The notes under the pieces were generated by a model, which was given only the letters and a program-made list of their open reading frames with translations, had not been told where the DNA came from and ran no database searches. This document shows positions 36,120 to 45,870 of a stretch of DNA of 64,000 nucleotides, piece after piece (position 1 is the stretch's first letter; each line of letters starts with the position of its first letter). A program made the translations under genes and the position numbers. This DNA is from Nitrospira moscoviensis (lineage in GTDB: Bacteria > Nitrospirota > Nitrospiria > Nitrospirales > Nitrospiraceae): positions 1,116,001 to 1,180,000 of the forward strand of contig NZ_CP011801.1 in NCBI RefSeq assembly GCF_001273775.1, given 5' to 3'.

Positions 36120-36461
36120 ATGGGGGACGTTGTGCAAGCACTTGGGAAAAGCAGGATTAGGAAAGGCGACACGGTCGTGGTCATCGCCGGCCGGGAGCGC
36201 GGAAAATCCGGCAAGGTCTTGTCCGTCGATTTGGGCGCCGGCAAGGTGACGGTCGAGAAGTTGAACATCATCAAACGGCATACGAAACCGAATCAAAAAG
36301 CGAAGCAGGGCGGGATCCTGGAGCGCGAAGCGCCGCTGGCGATCTCCAATGTCATGTTTCTCTGTCCCGTCACGCAGAAGCCCACGCGCATGGGCATCCG
36401 TACCCTGGCGGACGGCCGGCGGGTCCGGTTCAGCAAGAAATCGAACGAGACGATCGAGTAG
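36120..36461 (+). CDS. rplX: 50S ribosomal protein L24
   Basis: The 113-residue L24 helps start assembly of the large subunit. The KOW motif reads [20 protein letters not shown], followed by [20 protein letters not shown]. The ATG at 36120 gives a slightly long N-terminus ([13 protein letters not shown]). Confidence 0.97.
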   Translation: MGDVVQALGKSRIRKGDTVVVIAGRERGKSGKVLSVDLGAGKVTVEKLNIIKRHTKPNQKAKQGGILEREAPLAISNVMFLCPVTQKPTRMGIRTLADGRRVRFSKKSNETIE

Positions 36462-36475
36462 CCGAGGAGTTAGGC

Positions 36476-37123
36476 ATGGCGAAGGTGGAAAAAGGCGGCG
36501 GGAAGAAGCCGGCCGAGCGAAAGAGCGCGAAAAAGGACAGCGCGCCCCAGCAGTTGGACCAGGGCAGCGAAGAATCGAAGTTCCGCCCCAGGCTGCGCGA
36601 TATGTATCAGCAACAGGTGGTGCCGGCCCTCATGAAGGAGTTCGGCTACAAGAACGTGATGCAGGTGCCTAAACTGGAGCGCGTGGTGCTGAACGTCGGC
36701 ATGGGCGAAGCGATCCAGAACGTGAAGTTGCTGGAGAGCGCGGTCGCGGAGTTGGGCACGATCACCGGACAGAAGCCGGTGGTGACCAGGGCCAAGAAGG
36801 CGATCGCCGGCTTCAAGTTGCGTCAGGGGCTGCCGATCGGCGCCAAAGTCACGCTGCGCAGCCGCCGGATGTACGAGTTCTTCGACCGGCTGGTCACGCT
36901 GGCGCTGCCGCGCATCCGCGACTTCCGCGGCGTGTCGCCCAAGGCGTTCGACGGGCGCGGGAACTACACGCTGGGACTGAAAGAGCAGTTGATTTTCCCG
37001 GAGATCAAGTACGACGAAGTGGCCTCCATTCACGGGATGGATATCACGATCGTCACGACGGCGCGCACGAATGACGAAGGCAAGGCGCTGTTGAAACATT
37101 TGGGGATGCCGTTCAGAACGTAG
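36476..37123 (+). CDS. rplE: 50S ribosomal protein L5, with N-terminal extension
   Basis: The 215-residue protein carries L5 from about residue 38 on: [20 protein letters not shown], then [19 protein letters not shown] and the C-terminal [21 protein letters not shown]5 is usually close to 180 residues. Here an extra Lys/Glu/Ser-rich, probably disordered stretch of about 35 residues precedes it. The ATG at 36476 follows GAGGAG directly, so the extension is likely translated. Confidence 0.96.
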   Translation: MAKVEKGGGKKPAERKSAKKDSAPQQLDQGSEESKFRPRLRDMYQQQVVPALMKEFGYKNVMQVPKLERVVLNVGMGEAIQNVKLLESAVAELGTITGQKPVVTRAKKAIAGFKLRQGLPIGAKVTLRSRRMYEFFDRLVTLALPRIRDFRGVSPKAFDGRGNYTLGLKEQLIFPEIKYDEVASIHGMDITIVTTARTNDEGKALLKHLGMPFRT

Positions 37124-37137
37124 GCCTCCTCGTCAGG

Positions 37138-37168
37138 CTCCCTTCGACGGCGCTCAGGGCGAGCGGGG
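37138..37168. repeat. Degenerate dispersed repeat (second copy)
   Basis: CCCTTCGACGGCGCTCAGGG, then CGAGCGGGG, matches the reverse complement of the repeat at 3242-3272. It sits in the 66-base gap between rplE and rpsN, inside the ribosomal operon. Confidence 0.5.
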
Positions 37169-37189
37169 TTCGGAACGGAAGGAGAGGTT

Positions 37190-37375
37190 GTGTCACGATT
37201 AGCGCTGAGAAATAAGGCGGCGGCCAAGCAGAAGTTTTCGACGCGCGAGTATCACCGGTGCGGCGTGTGCGGACGCGTACGGGGCTATCTGCGCCGGTTT
37301 CGCATGTGCAGAATCTGCTTCCGCTTTTTGAGCCTGCGCGGCGAAATTCCGGGCGTGCGGAAGTCCAGCTGGTAG
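37190..37375 (+). CDS. rpsN: 30S ribosomal protein S14, zinc-binding (type Z)
   Basis: The 61-residue short S14 has two CxxC pairs (CGVC and CRIC) binding zinc, in place of the longer zinc-free form. The GTG at 37190 follows AAGGAGAGGTT. The end, [11 protein letters not shown], is typical of type Z. Confidence 0.97.
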   Translation: MSRLALRNKAAAKQKFSTREYHRCGVCGRVRGYLRRFRMCRICFRFLSLRGEIPGVRKSSW

Positions 37376-37424
37376 AACGCATTCACCGTAAAACACGGTC
37401 CGAGGAAGGTAGAAGGATACAGCA

Positions 37425-37820
37425 ATGGTTACTGATCCCATCGGCGATCTCTTGATTCGGTTGAAGAACGGCTCGCAACGCCGGCATGAAACCGTCACGG
37501 TTCCGGCATCCAAGTTGAAGCGCGCCATTCTGGAGATCTTGAAAAAGGAAGGCTACGTCGAGACGGTGGAGGACGCCACGGTCGAAGGCCACCCGGCGCT
37601 GAAAGTCCAGTTGCGGTATGTGGGGGATGGGCAACCCATGATCACCGGGTTGGAGCGCGTCAGCAAGCCGGGCCGCCGGGTGTACGTCGGCAGCAAAGAC
37701 ATCGCGAAGGTCCGGAACGGCATCGGGATGTCCATCCTCTCCACGTCGAAGGGCATTATGACCGATCAGGAATCCCGCCGGAACAAGCTGGGCGGGGAAG
37801 TCCTTTGCTCGGTGTGGTAA
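37425..37820 (+). CDS. rpsH: 30S ribosomal protein S8
   Basis: The 131-residue S8 often also regulates the spc operon by binding its mRNA. It starts VTDPIGDLLIRLKNGSQRRH. The C-terminal block GIGMSILSTSKGIMTDQESR is conserved, ending GGEVLCSVW. It ends 26 bases before the chosen start of rplF. Confidence 0.97.
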   Translation: MVTDPIGDLLIRLKNGSQRRHETVTVPASKLKRAILEILKKEGYVETVEDATVEGHPALKVQLRYVGDGQPMITGLERVSKPGRRVYVGSKDIAKVRNGIGMSILSTSKGIMTDQESRRNKLGGEVLCSVW

Positions 37821-37846
37821 ACGTCAGCGTCGAGAGGCGGAACGAT

Positions 37847-38383
37847 ATGTCACGCATTGGGAACAAGCCGATCGCGATTCCGGGCGGAGTGGAAGTGAAG
37901 GTGGCCGGACCGACGGTGTCGGTGAAAGGGCCGTTGGGCAAGCTCGATTGGTCGGTCGCGCCGGGCATCGCTGTCGCCGTCGAGAACGGGCAGATCGTCG
38001 TGAGCCGGTCCAGCGACGACCGGCGAGTGCGCGCGTTGCACGGTCTGGTTCGAGCGGAGCTCAATAACATGGTCCAGGGAGTGACCAAAGGCTACGAACA
38101 GTCCATGGAAATTACCGGCGTCGGGTATAAAACGCAGATTCAGGGCCGGACGATGAGCTTCAACGTTGGCTACATCAATCCGGTCACCTATCAAGTGCCG
38201 GCCGGCATCGATGTCAAAGTCGATAAGCAGACGATCATCAACATCAAGGGCGTGGATAAGCGCCTGGTGGGGCAGGTGGCCGCCAATCTGCGGGCCATCA
38301 AGCCGCCGGACGTGTATAAGCAAAAGGGCGTCCGCTACATGGGTGAAGTGCTGCGCAAGAAGGAAGGCAAAACCGGGAAGTAA
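37847..38383 (+). CDS. rplF: 50S ribosomal protein L6
   Basis: The 178-residue L6 lies near the factor-binding site. It starts [20 protein letters not shown] and contains GYNP-like [20 protein letters not shown] and [20 protein letters not shown]. The ATG at 37847 gives the standard start. Confidence 0.97.
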   Translation: MSRIGNKPIAIPGGVEVKVAGPTVSVKGPLGKLDWSVAPGIAVAVENGQIVVSRSSDDRRVRALHGLVRAELNNMVQGVTKGYEQSMEITGVGYKTQIQGRTMSFNVGYINPVTYQVPAGIDVKVDKQTIINIKGVDKRLVGQVAANLRAIKPPDVYKQKGVRYMGEVLRKKEGKTGK

Positions 38384-38403
38384 GGCGGGGTAAGGATTGG
38401 ATC

Positions 38404-38769
38404 ATGAATACAGCCGAAAAAGAACGACAGCTCGAACGGCGCAGACGGCGGGTTCGCCAGCGGATCATGGGTACGCCCGAGCGGCCTCGGTTGAACGTCT
38501 TCCGCAGCAGCGCGCATATCTATGCGCAGATCATCGACGACATCAAGGGCACGACGCTCGCCGCCGCCTCGTCTCTGGACAAGTCGTTGCGGACATCGCT
38601 GAAATCCACCAGCAGCATCGAGGGCGCCAAGGCCGTGGGCAAGCTCCTGGCGGATCGCGCCAAGGCGGCCAAGATCACCGCAGTCGTCTTCGATCGCGGC
38701 GGCCGCATGTATCACGGTCGGATCAAGGCGTTGGCCGAGGCGTCGCGTGAAGGCGGACTGCAATTTTAG
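38404..38769 (+). CDS. rplR: 50S ribosomal protein L18
   Basis: The 121-residue L18 binds 5S rRNA together with L5. It reads [20 protein letters not shown] and ends with [20 protein letters not shown] and REGGLQF, the usual C-terminus. Confidence 0.97.
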   Translation: MNTAEKERQLERRRRRVRQRIMGTPERPRLNVFRSSAHIYAQIIDDIKGTTLAAASSLDKSLRTSLKSTSSIEGAKAVGKLLADRAKAAKITAVVFDRGGRMYHGRIKALAEASREGGLQF

Positions 38770-38856
38770 ACAGGTTGAGGCTGAGGTCGAGCTTGAGAAC
38801 GAGAACCGTGGCGCCCGACGTCTCCTGAGCCTAAGCCGTAACCTCAACCTACGACC
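38768..38856 (+). repeat. Self-complementary word spacer between rplR and rpsE
   Basis: The left arm GAGGCTGAGGTCGAGCTT faces GCCTAAGCCGTAACCTCAAC. The word is GAGGTTGAGGC and its complement, specific to this spacer. Confidence 0.6.
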
Positions 38857-38871
38857 CAAGGGAGTGAACGC

Positions 38872-39381
38872 GTGCGAGTCAATCCAGATGAACTGAGCTT
38901 GAAAGACAAGGTCGTCTTCATCAACCGCGTGGCGAAAGTGGTGAAAGGCGGTAAGCGGTTTAACTTCTGCGCCTTGGTCGTGGTCGGCGACGGCCATGGG
39001 TGGGTCGGCATCGGCAAGGGTAAAGCCGCCGAGGTCCCCGTCGCCATTTCCAAGGCGGTGGAACAAGCCAAGAAGCATCTGGTGCACGTGCCGCTCAAGG
39101 GCGGGTCGATCCCGCACGAGGTCCATGGGTTGTTCGGCGGGGAGCACGTGTTGCTGAAGCCGGCGGTGGACGGCACGGGCATCATCGCGGGCGGCGCCGT
39201 GCGCGCGGTGGTGGAATTGGTCGGCGCGCACAACGTGATCGCCAAGACGTTGGGGCGCGGCAATCCCTTCAACACGGTGCGGGCCACGTTGGACGGGTTG
39301 ACGCAATTGAGAAATCCGGACGAAGTCTTGCGCTTGCGGCGCCAGACGGGCGTCGAGCGGCAGGAAAGGGCGGCGGTGTAA
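38872..39381 (+). CDS. rpsE: 30S ribosomal protein S5
   Basis: The 169-residue S5 helps accuracy of decoding. The GTG start at 38872 gives [20 protein letters not shown]. The blocks [20 protein letters not shown] and [14 protein letters not shown] [20 protein letters not shown] are conserved. Confidence 0.97.
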   Translation: MRVNPDELSLKDKVVFINRVAKVVKGGKRFNFCALVVVGDGHGWVGIGKGKAAEVPVAISKAVEQAKKHLVHVPLKGGSIPHEVHGLFGGEHVLLKPAVDGTGIIAGGAVRAVVELVGAHNVIAKTLGRGNPFNTVRATLDGLTQLRNPDEVLRLRRQTGVERQERAAV

Positions 39382-39383
39382 CC

Positions 39384-39602
39384 ATGGCTGCGGCGAAGTC
39401 GACGAAGACCACCAAGGCGGGCGCGCCCGGCATTCGGGTCACTTTGCGGCGCAGTCCGATCGGCACTCCGGAGCGGCATCGTCTGGTGCTGCGGGGGTTG
39501 GGGTTGCGGCATATCAGGCAGACGGCCGTGCATCCCGACACGCCGCAGGTCCGCGGGATGATCCAGAAGGTCGGGTATCTGCTTGAAGTGGGGACACCAT
39601 GA
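39384..39602 (+). CDS. rpmD: 50S ribosomal protein L30
   Basis: The 72-residue L30 has core [20 protein letters not shown] and [20 protein letters not shown]. About 15 residues precede the usual start ([16 protein letters not shown]), a small extension. It overlaps rplO by four bases. Confidence 0.95.
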   Translation: MAAAKSTKTTKAGAPGIRVTLRRSPIGTPERHRLVLRGLGLRHIRQTAVHPDTPQVRGMIQKVGYLLEVGTP

Positions 39603-40048
39603 ATTTGCATGATTTGACGCCGGCGAGAGGCGCAAAAAGGCGGCGGAAACGTATCGGACGAGGACCCGGGTCCGGGCACGGGAAGACGGCGACGAAGGGC
39701 CATAAGGGCTTGCTGGCGCGGTCGGGCGGCGGCAAGCGCCCCGGCTTCGAGGGCGGACAAATGCCGTTGATCCGGCGTCTGCCGAAGTACGGGTTTGCGA
39801 ACCCCTTCCGGACCGAATATGCCATCGTGAATGTGAAGAGTTTCGAGCAGTGGACCGGAGCCGGGACGATCACGCCCCAGGCATTGGTCGATGCGGGGTT
39901 GGTGAAGCGCAAGCACCTTCCGATCAAGATTCTCGGCACGGGGGAGCTCCACAAGCCGCTCGTGATCCAAGCGCATAAGTTCAGCAAATCGGCCGAAGCG
40001 AAGATTCAGGCAGCTGGAGGGAGAGTCGAGGTCATCGGCGGTGTTTGA
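39599..40048 (+). CDS. rplO: 50S ribosomal protein L15
   Basis: The 149-residue L15 starts [20 protein letters not shown], with the Gly/Lys-rich [17 protein letters not shown] and [19 protein letters not shown]. It overlaps secY by eight bases, supporting coupled translation. Confidence 0.97.
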   Translation: MNLHDLTPARGAKRRRKRIGRGPGSGHGKTATKGHKGLLARSGGGKRPGFEGGQMPLIRRLPKYGFANPFRTEYAIVNVKSFEQWTGAGTITPQALVDAGLVKRKHLPIKILGTGELHKPLVIQAHKFSKSAEAKIQAAGGRVEVIGGV

Positions 40049-41360
40049 GCGGCTCCTGACCAGTTTTCAGAACATCTTCAAGATCCCGGAGCTGCGGACC
40101 CGCGTCTTGTTCACGCTCGGGATGCTGGTTGTCTACCGGGTCGGGGCCCATATCCCGACCCCCGGCATCAACGGCGACGCGCTGTCCGATTTTTTGCAGA
40201 AGCAGGGCGGGGCGCTGCTGGGATTTTTGGATATTTTTTCCGGCGGATCGCTGTCCCGGCTGACGATCTTCGCGCTGGGCATCATGCCCTATATCAGCGC
40301 GTCGATCATTCTGCAGCTCTTGACGGTCGTCATTCCGCACCTGTCGAAGCTGGCGAAGGAAGGGGAGCGCGGGCGCAAGAAGATCATCCAGTACACCCGT
40401 TTCGGCACGATCGGCATCGCGCTCATTCAAGGATTCGGCATCGCGATCGGGCTGGAACAGATGAATCAGGGCGCGTTCGTGCTGAGCGGCGGGTGGGGGT
40501 TCCGTCTCATGACGGTGATCACGCTCACGGCCGGCACGGGCTTCCTGATGTGGCTCGGTGAACAGATCACCGAGCGCGGAATCGGCAACGGCATCTCGCT
40601 CATCATTTTCGCCGGCATCGTGGCGCGCTTGCCGGCCGCCGTCGCGCAGACGTTCGACCTCTATAAGGTCGGGCAACTGAGCATCGTCCTGCTGGTCGCC
40701 TTGGCGGCGCTGATGGTGGCGGTCGTGGCGGCGATCGTCTTTCTGGAGAGCGGGCGGCGCAAGATTCCGGTGCAGTATGCGAAGCGCGTGATCGGACGGC
40801 GCGTCTATGGAGGACAGAGCACGCATATTCCGTTGAAAATCAATACGGCCGGCGTGATTCCGCCGATCTTCGCCTCGTCGATCATCGCGTTTCCCGCGAC
40901 GATCGCCGGGTTTTTCGAGACGCCGTGGGTCAAGGCCATCGGCGCGCAGTTGGCGCCCGGGTCGCTGCTCTATACCCTGATGTACGTCGGCCTGATCATT
41001 TTCTTCTGCTTTTTCTATACCGCCGTGGTCCTGAATCCGGTGGACATGGCGGACAATATGAAGAAGTACGGAGGGTTTATCCCGGGCATCAGGCCCGGGC
41101 AGCGGACCTCGGACTATATCTATAATGTGTTGACGCGGATCACGTTTGCCGGGGCGATCTATCTGGCGATCGTGTGCGTGATTCCGGAGTTTTTGATCTA
41201 TAAGCTCAATGTGCCGTTTTATTTCGGCGGCACCTCGCTCTTGATCGTGATCGGGGTCGGCCTCGATACGGCCCAGCAGATCGAGTCCCATATGCTGATG
41301 CGGAACTACGAGGGCTTCCTGGGCAAAGGCATGGCCCCGTTGCGCGGGAGAAGCGGCTGA
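40041..41360 (+). CDS. secY: Preprotein translocase subunit SecY
   Basis: The 439-residue channel of the Sec translocon has ten membrane segments. Conserved parts are YRVGAHIPTPGINGDAL, the plug region LGFLDIFSGGSLSRLTIFAL and the cytoplasmic loop AKRVIGRRVYGGQSTHIPLK. The GTG at 40041 overlaps the end of rplO and gives the standard start [19 protein letters not shown]. It is at the end of the spc segment as usual. Confidence 0.97.
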   Translation: MFERLLTSFQNIFKIPELRTRVLFTLGMLVVYRVGAHIPTPGINGDALSDFLQKQGGALLGFLDIFSGGSLSRLTIFALGIMPYISASIILQLLTVVIPHLSKLAKEGERGRKKIIQYTRFGTIGIALIQGFGIAIGLEQMNQGAFVLSGGWGFRLMTVITLTAGTGFLMWLGEQITERGIGNGISLIIFAGIVARLPAAVAQTFDLYKVGQLSIVLLVALAALMVAVVAAIVFLESGRRKIPVQYAKRVIGRRVYGGQSTHIPLKINTAGVIPPIFASSIIAFPATIAGFFETPWVKAIGAQLAPGSLLYTLMYVGLIIFFCFFYTAVVLNPVDMADNMKKYGGFIPGIRPGQRTSDYIYNVLTRITFAGAIYLAIVCVIPEFLIYKLNVPFYFGGTSLLIVIGVGLDTAQQIESHMLMRNYEGFLGKGMAPLRGRSG

Positions 41361-41361
41361 C

Positions 41362-42018
41362 ATGCGGCTGGTGTTTCTCGGAGCTCCCGGCGTCGGGAAG
41401 GGCACGCAGGCGGACCGACTGGCGGTCCAGTACGGTGCGAAGAAGATCTCGACGGGGGATTTGCTGCGGGAAGCGGTGCGCAATCAGACGCCGCTGGGAC
41501 TCGAAGCGAAAAGCTATATGGATCAAGGCAAGCTGGTTCCGGATTCCGTGGTCATCGGTCTGGTGCGTGACAAATTGGCCGATCCCAGCTACGCGAAGGG
41601 CTTCGTGCTGGACGGGTTCCCGCGAACGGTGCCGCAAGCGGAGGCCTTAAGCCGGGTGTTGAGCGAGCGGAGCATCGCGCTGGACCGCGTGGTGAACTTT
41701 CGAGTGTCCCGCGAGGCGATCGTGGAGCGGCTCAGCGGACGGCGCAGTTGCCCGAAATGCCAGGCGACGTTTCACGTGGAGTTCGCGCCGCCGAAGCACG
41801 ACGGCGCCTGCGATCGTTGCGGCGAGCGGCTGGTGCAGCGGAGCGACGATCAGCCGGAGGCCATCGAAACGCGTTTGAAAGTGTATGAGGAGCAGACGGC
41901 TCCCTTGATCGAGTACTACGAGCAGAAACACCTGTTGTCGCATCTGCCGGCCGAAGGATCGGTCGATGAGGTATATCGCAATCTGACGAAGATGTTGGCG
42001 ACAGCGCAGATGGCATGA
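41362..42018 (+). CDS. adk: Adenylate kinase, zinc-type lid
   Basis: The 218-residue enzyme makes 2 ADP from ATP and AMP. The P-loop is GAPGVGKGTQ, followed by TGDLLREAV, LDGFPRTVPQAEAL and the C-terminal Arg-containing blocks. The lid has four Cys (CPKC and CDRC), a zinc-binding form. It starts one base after secY and overlaps map by four. Confidence 0.97.
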   Translation: MRLVFLGAPGVGKGTQADRLAVQYGAKKISTGDLLREAVRNQTPLGLEAKSYMDQGKLVPDSVVIGLVRDKLADPSYAKGFVLDGFPRTVPQAEALSRVLSERSIALDRVVNFRVSREAIVERLSGRRSCPKCQATFHVEFAPPKHDGACDRCGERLVQRSDDQPEAIETRLKVYEEQTAPLIEYYEQKHLLSHLPAEGSVDEVYRNLTKMLATAQMA

Positions 42019-42779
42019 TCATTCTCAAGACGCCTGCCGAGATCGAAGTCATGGCCCAGGCATCCCGGGTTGTGGCGGAGGCGCTGGAGATCGTGGCCAA
42101 GGAAGTGCGGGCGGGGATCACGACGGACGAACTGGACCGCATCGCGGAAGAGGCGATTCGAGCCAGAGGCGCCGCGGCGGCGTTCAAGGGGTACCGCAGT
42201 TATCCGAAGACCCTGTGCGCGTCGGTGAACGAACAGGTCGTGCATGGGATCCCGTCGAAGCGGAAGCTGAAGGACGGGGATATCATCGGACTGGACCTCG
42301 GCGCCATCGTCGGGGGCTTCTACGGCGACTCCGCCGTGACGGTGCCCGTCGGTGATGTGGATGACCAGGTCGCCCGGTTGGTGCGAGTGACCGAAGAGGC
42401 GCTGTATCTGGGCATCAAAGAAGCGGTCGTCGGCCGTCGGTTGACCGATATTTCGCACGCGATCCAGCGCCACGTGGAAGCCGCCGGCTACTCCGTCGTG
42501 ACCGAGTTTGTCGGGCACGGGATCGGGCGGCAGTTGCACGAAGAGCCGCAGGTCCCGAACTACGGCAAGCCCGGGCAGGGCCCGCGGTTGCAGCCGGGTA
42601 TGGTGCTCGCCATCGAGCCGATGGTCAATATGGGCGGCAGCGCCGTGCGGGTGCTCGAGGATCGGTGGACGGCGGTGACGGCGGACGGCAGTTGGTCCGC
42701 GCACTTCGAACATACGATCGCGATTCAGCCGGCCGGCCCGGCGCGGGTGTTGAGCCAACGGGCGGCGGTCGCTCGGTAA
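42015..42779 (+). CDS. map: Methionine aminopeptidase, type I
   Basis: The 254-residue metal-dependent enzyme removes the initiator Met. Likely metal ligands are the two Asp in [17 protein letters not shown], His in [20 protein letters not shown], and Glu in LAIEPM and HFEHTIAI. The ATGA overlap with adk and the order secY-adk-map-infA are standard. Confidence 0.97.
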   Translation: MIILKTPAEIEVMAQASRVVAEALEIVAKEVRAGITTDELDRIAEEAIRARGAAAAFKGYRSYPKTLCASVNEQVVHGIPSKRKLKDGDIIGLDLGAIVGGFYGDSAVTVPVGDVDDQVARLVRVTEEALYLGIKEAVVGRRLTDISHAIQRHVEAAGYSVVTEFVGHGIGRQLHEEPQVPNYGKPGQGPRLQPGMVLAIEPMVNMGGSAVRVLEDRWTAVTADGSWSAHFEHTIAIQPAGPARVLSQRAAVAR

Positions 42780-42798
42780 TCAAAAGGACCGGGAGTAC

Positions 42799-43017
42799 GT
42801 GGCGAAAGAAGACGTTATCGAGGTACAGGGCACCGTGTCGGAGACCTTGCCGAACGCCATGTTTCGGGTGAAGCTCGACAACGGCCATATGATCCTGGCG
42901 CATATTTCCGGCAAGATGCGGATGCACTTCATTCGGATCCTTCCCGGCGACAAGGTGACGGTGGAGATGTCCCCGTATGATTTGACCAGGGGCCGCATTA
43001 CCTATCGTTTTAAGTAG
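42799..43017 (+). CDS. infA: Translation initiation factor IF-1
   Basis: The 72-residue S1-like OB-fold protein binds the 30S A site. The GTG start at 42799 gives [20 protein letters not shown], ending in [14 protein letters not shown], the standard IF-1 end. Confidence 0.97.
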   Translation: MAKEDVIEVQGTVSETLPNAMFRVKLDNGHMILAHISGKMRMHFIRILPGDKVTVEMSPYDLTRGRITYRFK

Positions 43018-43035
43018 TGGGAGCGTGTAAGACTT

Positions 43036-43149
43036 ATGAAAGTGAAATCATCCGTCAAGCCCATTTGTGCGAAGTGCAAGGTCGTTCGTCGGCGAGGCGT
43101 CGTCCGTATTCTGTGCGACAATCCCCGACACAAGCAACGGCAGGGGTAG
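43036..43149 (+). CDS. rpmJ: 50S ribosomal protein L36
   Basis: The 37-residue zinc-binding ribosomal protein begins [20 protein letters not shown]. It has the C-C-C-H zinc ligands (CAKC, then Cys and His in [12 protein letters not shown]) and the full family length. The gene sits between infA and rpsM, as usual. Confidence 0.97.
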   Translation: MKVKSSVKPICAKCKVVRRRGVVRILCDNPRHKQRQG

Positions 43150-43151
43150 AA

Positions 43152-43235
43152 AACAGTGACGGGTGACCAGTGACGAGTCACGTGCAAGAGGGAATCGCTA
43201 CACGCTCGTCGCTTGTCACTCGGCACTCGTCACGT
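43152..43235 (+). repeat. Self-complementary word spacer between rpmJ and rpsM
   Basis: The left arm GTGACGGGTGACCAGTGACG, with AGTCACGTG, faces GTCACTCGGCACTCGTCAC. The word is GTGACGAGT/ACTCGTCAC, close to but different from the tuf spacer word. Confidence 0.65.
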
Positions 43236-43251
43236 TTGTAAGGAGATATGT

Positions 43252-43644
43252 ATGGCACGTATTGCGGGCGTGGATTTGCCGAGGGAGAAGCGGGCCGACA
43301 TCGGCTTGACGTACATCTATGGTATCGGGCGGGCCGCCGCCCGGGAGATTCTGAAAGCGGCGGGCGTCGACGGATCCGTCCGCGTGAAGGATCTCAGCGA
43401 GGACAAAATCGTCAAGCTCCGCGAGATCATCGAACGGGATTACCGGGTCGAAGGCGACCTTCGCAAAGAAGTGTCGCTCAACATCAAGCGGCTGATCGAT
43501 ACCGGCACGTACCGCGGCCTGCGCCACCGTAAGGGGTTGCCGGTGCGCGGGCAGCGCACGAAGACCAACGCCAGAACGCGAAAAGGCCGCCGTGCGGGCG
43601 TCGGCAGCAAGCCGAGGCCCGCGGGCGTGAAGGCGGGCGCATGA
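43252..43644 (+). CDS. rpsM: 30S ribosomal protein S13
   Basis: The 130-residue S13 is in the small-subunit head. It starts [20 protein letters not shown]. The block [20 protein letters not shown] and a Lys/Arg-rich tail ending GVKAGA are typical. AAGGAGATATGT precedes the ATG at 43252. Confidence 0.97.
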   Translation: MARIAGVDLPREKRADIGLTYIYGIGRAAAREILKAAGVDGSVRVKDLSEDKIVKLREIIERDYRVEGDLRKEVSLNIKRLIDTGTYRGLRHRKGLPVRGQRTKTNARTRKGRRAGVGSKPRPAGVKAGA

Positions 43645-43672
43645 CTGTTGAACGCGGCATGAAGGAGTTCGC

Positions 43673-44056
43673 ATGAGCGTCAAAAAGGGCAAGAAGAAAG
43701 AACGGCGGATTGTGCAGAGCGGCGTCGCGCATGTGCAGGCGTCCTTCAACAACACGATCGTCACCATTACGGACATGAGCGGCAATACCGTCGTATGGGC
43801 GAGCGCCGGGAACCAGGGGTTCAAGGGATCGAGGAAGAGCACGCCGTTCGCCGCTCAGCGCGCCGGTGAAGCCGCCGCCCGCAAGGCGATGGAAAGCGGA
43901 ATGCGGCAGATCGACGTCTATGTGAACGGTCCCGGGTCCGGCCGCGAATCAGCCATCCGGTCGCTGCAAGCGGCCGGGCTGCGCATCAATCTGATCCGCG
44001 ACGTGACGCCGATCCCGCACAATGGGTGCCGGCCGCCCAAACGGAGACGCGTGTAG
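43673..44056 (+). CDS. rpsK: 30S ribosomal protein S11
   Basis: The 127-residue S11 lines the platform. It reads [20 protein letters not shown] and ends with [20 protein letters not shown], the conserved C-terminus. A Lys/Arg-rich head ([12 protein letters not shown]) precedes it. Confidence 0.97.
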   Translation: MSVKKGKKKERRIVQSGVAHVQASFNNTIVTITDMSGNTVVWASAGNQGFKGSRKSTPFAAQRAGEAAARKAMESGMRQIDVYVNGPGSGRESAIRSLQAAGLRINLIRDVTPIPHNGCRPPKRRRV

Positions 44057-44057
44057 G

Positions 44058-44129
44058 AAGAACGTTAAACGTGAATCGTGAATCGGACGACGTTTAACGA
44101 ATAACGATCAACGATTCACGACGAACGAG
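44058..44129 (+). repeat. Self-complementary word spacer between rpsK and rpsD
   Basis: The left arm GTTAAACGTGAATCGTGAAT faces AACGAATAACGATCAACG and ATTCACGAC. The word is the same as that of the spacer before tRNA-Thr (12440-12537). Confidence 0.65.
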
Positions 44130-44138
44130 GAGGAAGCA

Positions 44139-44765
44139 GTGGCAAAGTATCGCGGTCCTGTCTGCCGGTTGTGCCGGCGTGAAGGTGAAAAATTATTCTT
44201 GAAGGGTTCCCGCTGCATGACGGAAAAATGTGCCATCGAACGGCGCAGCTATCCGCCCGGCCAGCACGGTCAAGGGAGGCCTCGGACGTCGGATTACAGC
44301 TTACAATTGCGCGAGAAGCAAAAGCTGCGGCGCATCTACGGCTTGCAGGAACGGCAATTCCGCAGCGTCTTCGAACGGGCCGAGCGGCAGTCCGGCGTCA
44401 CCGGCGATGCGTTGTTGCGCCTGCTGGAATGCCGTCTGGATAACGTCGCCTATCGGCTGGGCTTCGCCGCGTCACGGAAACAGGCGCGGCAGATCGTGAG
44501 CCACGGCCATCTGACCCTGAACGGCAAGAAAATCACCGTCGCCGGCGCATTGGTCAAAGCCGGCGATGTGATCGAGGTGCGGGAGCGGAGCCGCAACCTG
44601 GTCGCGATCCAGTCGGCTCTGGAGGCGGTCGACGGCCGCGGGGTTCCCGAGTGGCTGGAATTGGACAAGGGCGCGTTCAAGGGCACCGTCCGCGCCTTGC
44701 CGGCGAAGGAGCACATCGCTCTGCCGGTCAACGAGCAGATGGTCGTGGAATTGTACAGCCGATAG
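44139..44765 (+). CDS. rpsD: 30S ribosomal protein S4
   Basis: The 208-residue S4 starts 16S rRNA assembly and may regulate the alpha operon. Four N-terminal Cys (CRLC, then CMTEKC) suggest a zinc-binding head. The S4 RNA-binding domain reads RLDNVAYRLGFAASRKQARQ and VSHGHLTLNGKKI. The GTG at 44139 follows GAGGAGGAAGCA. Confidence 0.97.
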   Translation: MAKYRGPVCRLCRREGEKLFLKGSRCMTEKCAIERRSYPPGQHGQGRPRTSDYSLQLREKQKLRRIYGLQERQFRSVFERAERQSGVTGDALLRLLECRLDNVAYRLGFAASRKQARQIVSHGHLTLNGKKITVAGALVKAGDVIEVRERSRNLVAIQSALEAVDGRGVPEWLELDKGAFKGTVRALPAKEHIALPVNEQMVVELYSR

Positions 44766-44767
44766 TC

Positions 44768-44826
44768 ATTGGTCTGATAGAGCGCGGGAACCAGCCGGAT
44801 CTGTTCTATCAGGTGACAATCACTCG
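44768..44826 (+). repeat. Imperfect hairpin spacer between rpsD and rpoA
   Basis: GTCTGATAGAG (left) faces TTCTATCAGGTGAC (right), giving a short hairpin before rpoA. It fits the general pattern of self-complementary spacers, but with only one word pair. Confidence 0.4.
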
Positions 44827-44846
44827 ATGGTAATGAAGGGGGAGTC

Positions 44847-45845
44847 ATGATCAAAGCGATGAAAGACTTTCAGGTCCCAATGCGGGTGGAAGTCGACAAG
44901 GATACTCTTTCCCCAACATTCGGCAGATTCACCACCGAGGCGTTCGAGCGCGGGTTCGGCACCACCATCGGAAACGCCCTGCGGCGTGTGCTGCTGTCGT
45001 CTCTCACCGGGGCCGCCGTCACCACGGTGAAGATCGAAGGAGTGTTGCACGAGTTTTCGACGATTCCCGGGGTCACGGAAGACGTGACGGCCATCATCCT
45101 CAATATCAAGACGCTGAGGCTGGCGCTGCACACGGACAAGCCCAAGACGATCCGCTTGAAGAAAAAGGGGCCGGGAGAAGCCAAAGGGTCCGACATCGTC
45201 CACGACGCCGACGTCACGATTCTCACGCCGGACCTGCATATCGCGACGCTGGACAAGGATGCGTCGTTGGACATTGAAATGACCGTCAAGCACGGCCGCG
45301 GCTATGTGCCGGCCGAGCGGAACAAGGAAGAGGGCCTGCCGATCGGCGTGATCGCCATCGACTCCATCTTTTCGCCGATCAAGCGGGTGAATTTCCATGT
45401 CGAGAACGCGCGGGTCGGCCGCATGACGGATTATGACAAGCTGACGATGGAGATCTGGACGGACGCGACGATCAGCCCGCGCGACGCGTTGTCGACGGCC
45501 GCTGGAATCCTCCGTGAGCACATCGACATCTTCATCAATCCCGAAGAGCGCGCGGAGGGTAAGACCGAGGCGGGCTTCGAGGAATCGCAGCGCGAGATCA
45601 ATAAAAATCTCTTCCGCAGCGTGAACGAGCTCGAGCTTTCGGTGCGGGCCGCGAATTGCCTGAAGAACGCGAACATCAAGACGATCGCGGATCTCGTGCA
45701 AAAATCGGAAGGCGAGATGTTGAAGACCAAGAACTTCGGAAAGAAGTCTCTCAACGAGATCAAGGAAATCCTGTCGGAGATGGGGCTGTCGCTCGGCACG
45801 AAGATCGATACGACCTCGCCCAACGGGAGCCCAAAGTCGGAGTAA
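44847..45845 (+). CDS. rpoA: DNA-directed RNA polymerase subunit alpha
   Basis: The 332-residue subunit dimerises to start polymerase assembly. The N-terminal domain reads FTTEAFERGFGTTIGNALRR and the C-terminal DNA-binding domain has LELSVRAANCLKNANIKTIA. Length is normal. Confidence 0.98.
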   Translation: MIKAMKDFQVPMRVEVDKDTLSPTFGRFTTEAFERGFGTTIGNALRRVLLSSLTGAAVTTVKIEGVLHEFSTIPGVTEDVTAIILNIKTLRLALHTDKPKTIRLKKKGPGEAKGSDIVHDADVTILTPDLHIATLDKDASLDIEMTVKHGRGYVPAERNKEEGLPIGVIAIDSIFSPIKRVNFHVENARVGRMTDYDKLTMEIWTDATISPRDALSTAAGILREHIDIFINPEERAEGKTEAGFEESQREINKNLFRSVNELELSVRAANCLKNANIKTIADLVQKSEGEMLKTKNFGKKSLNEIKEILSEMGLSLGTKIDTTSPNGSPKSE

Positions 45846-45870
45846 TTTCGAGCCAAGGGGAAACGCCGCC

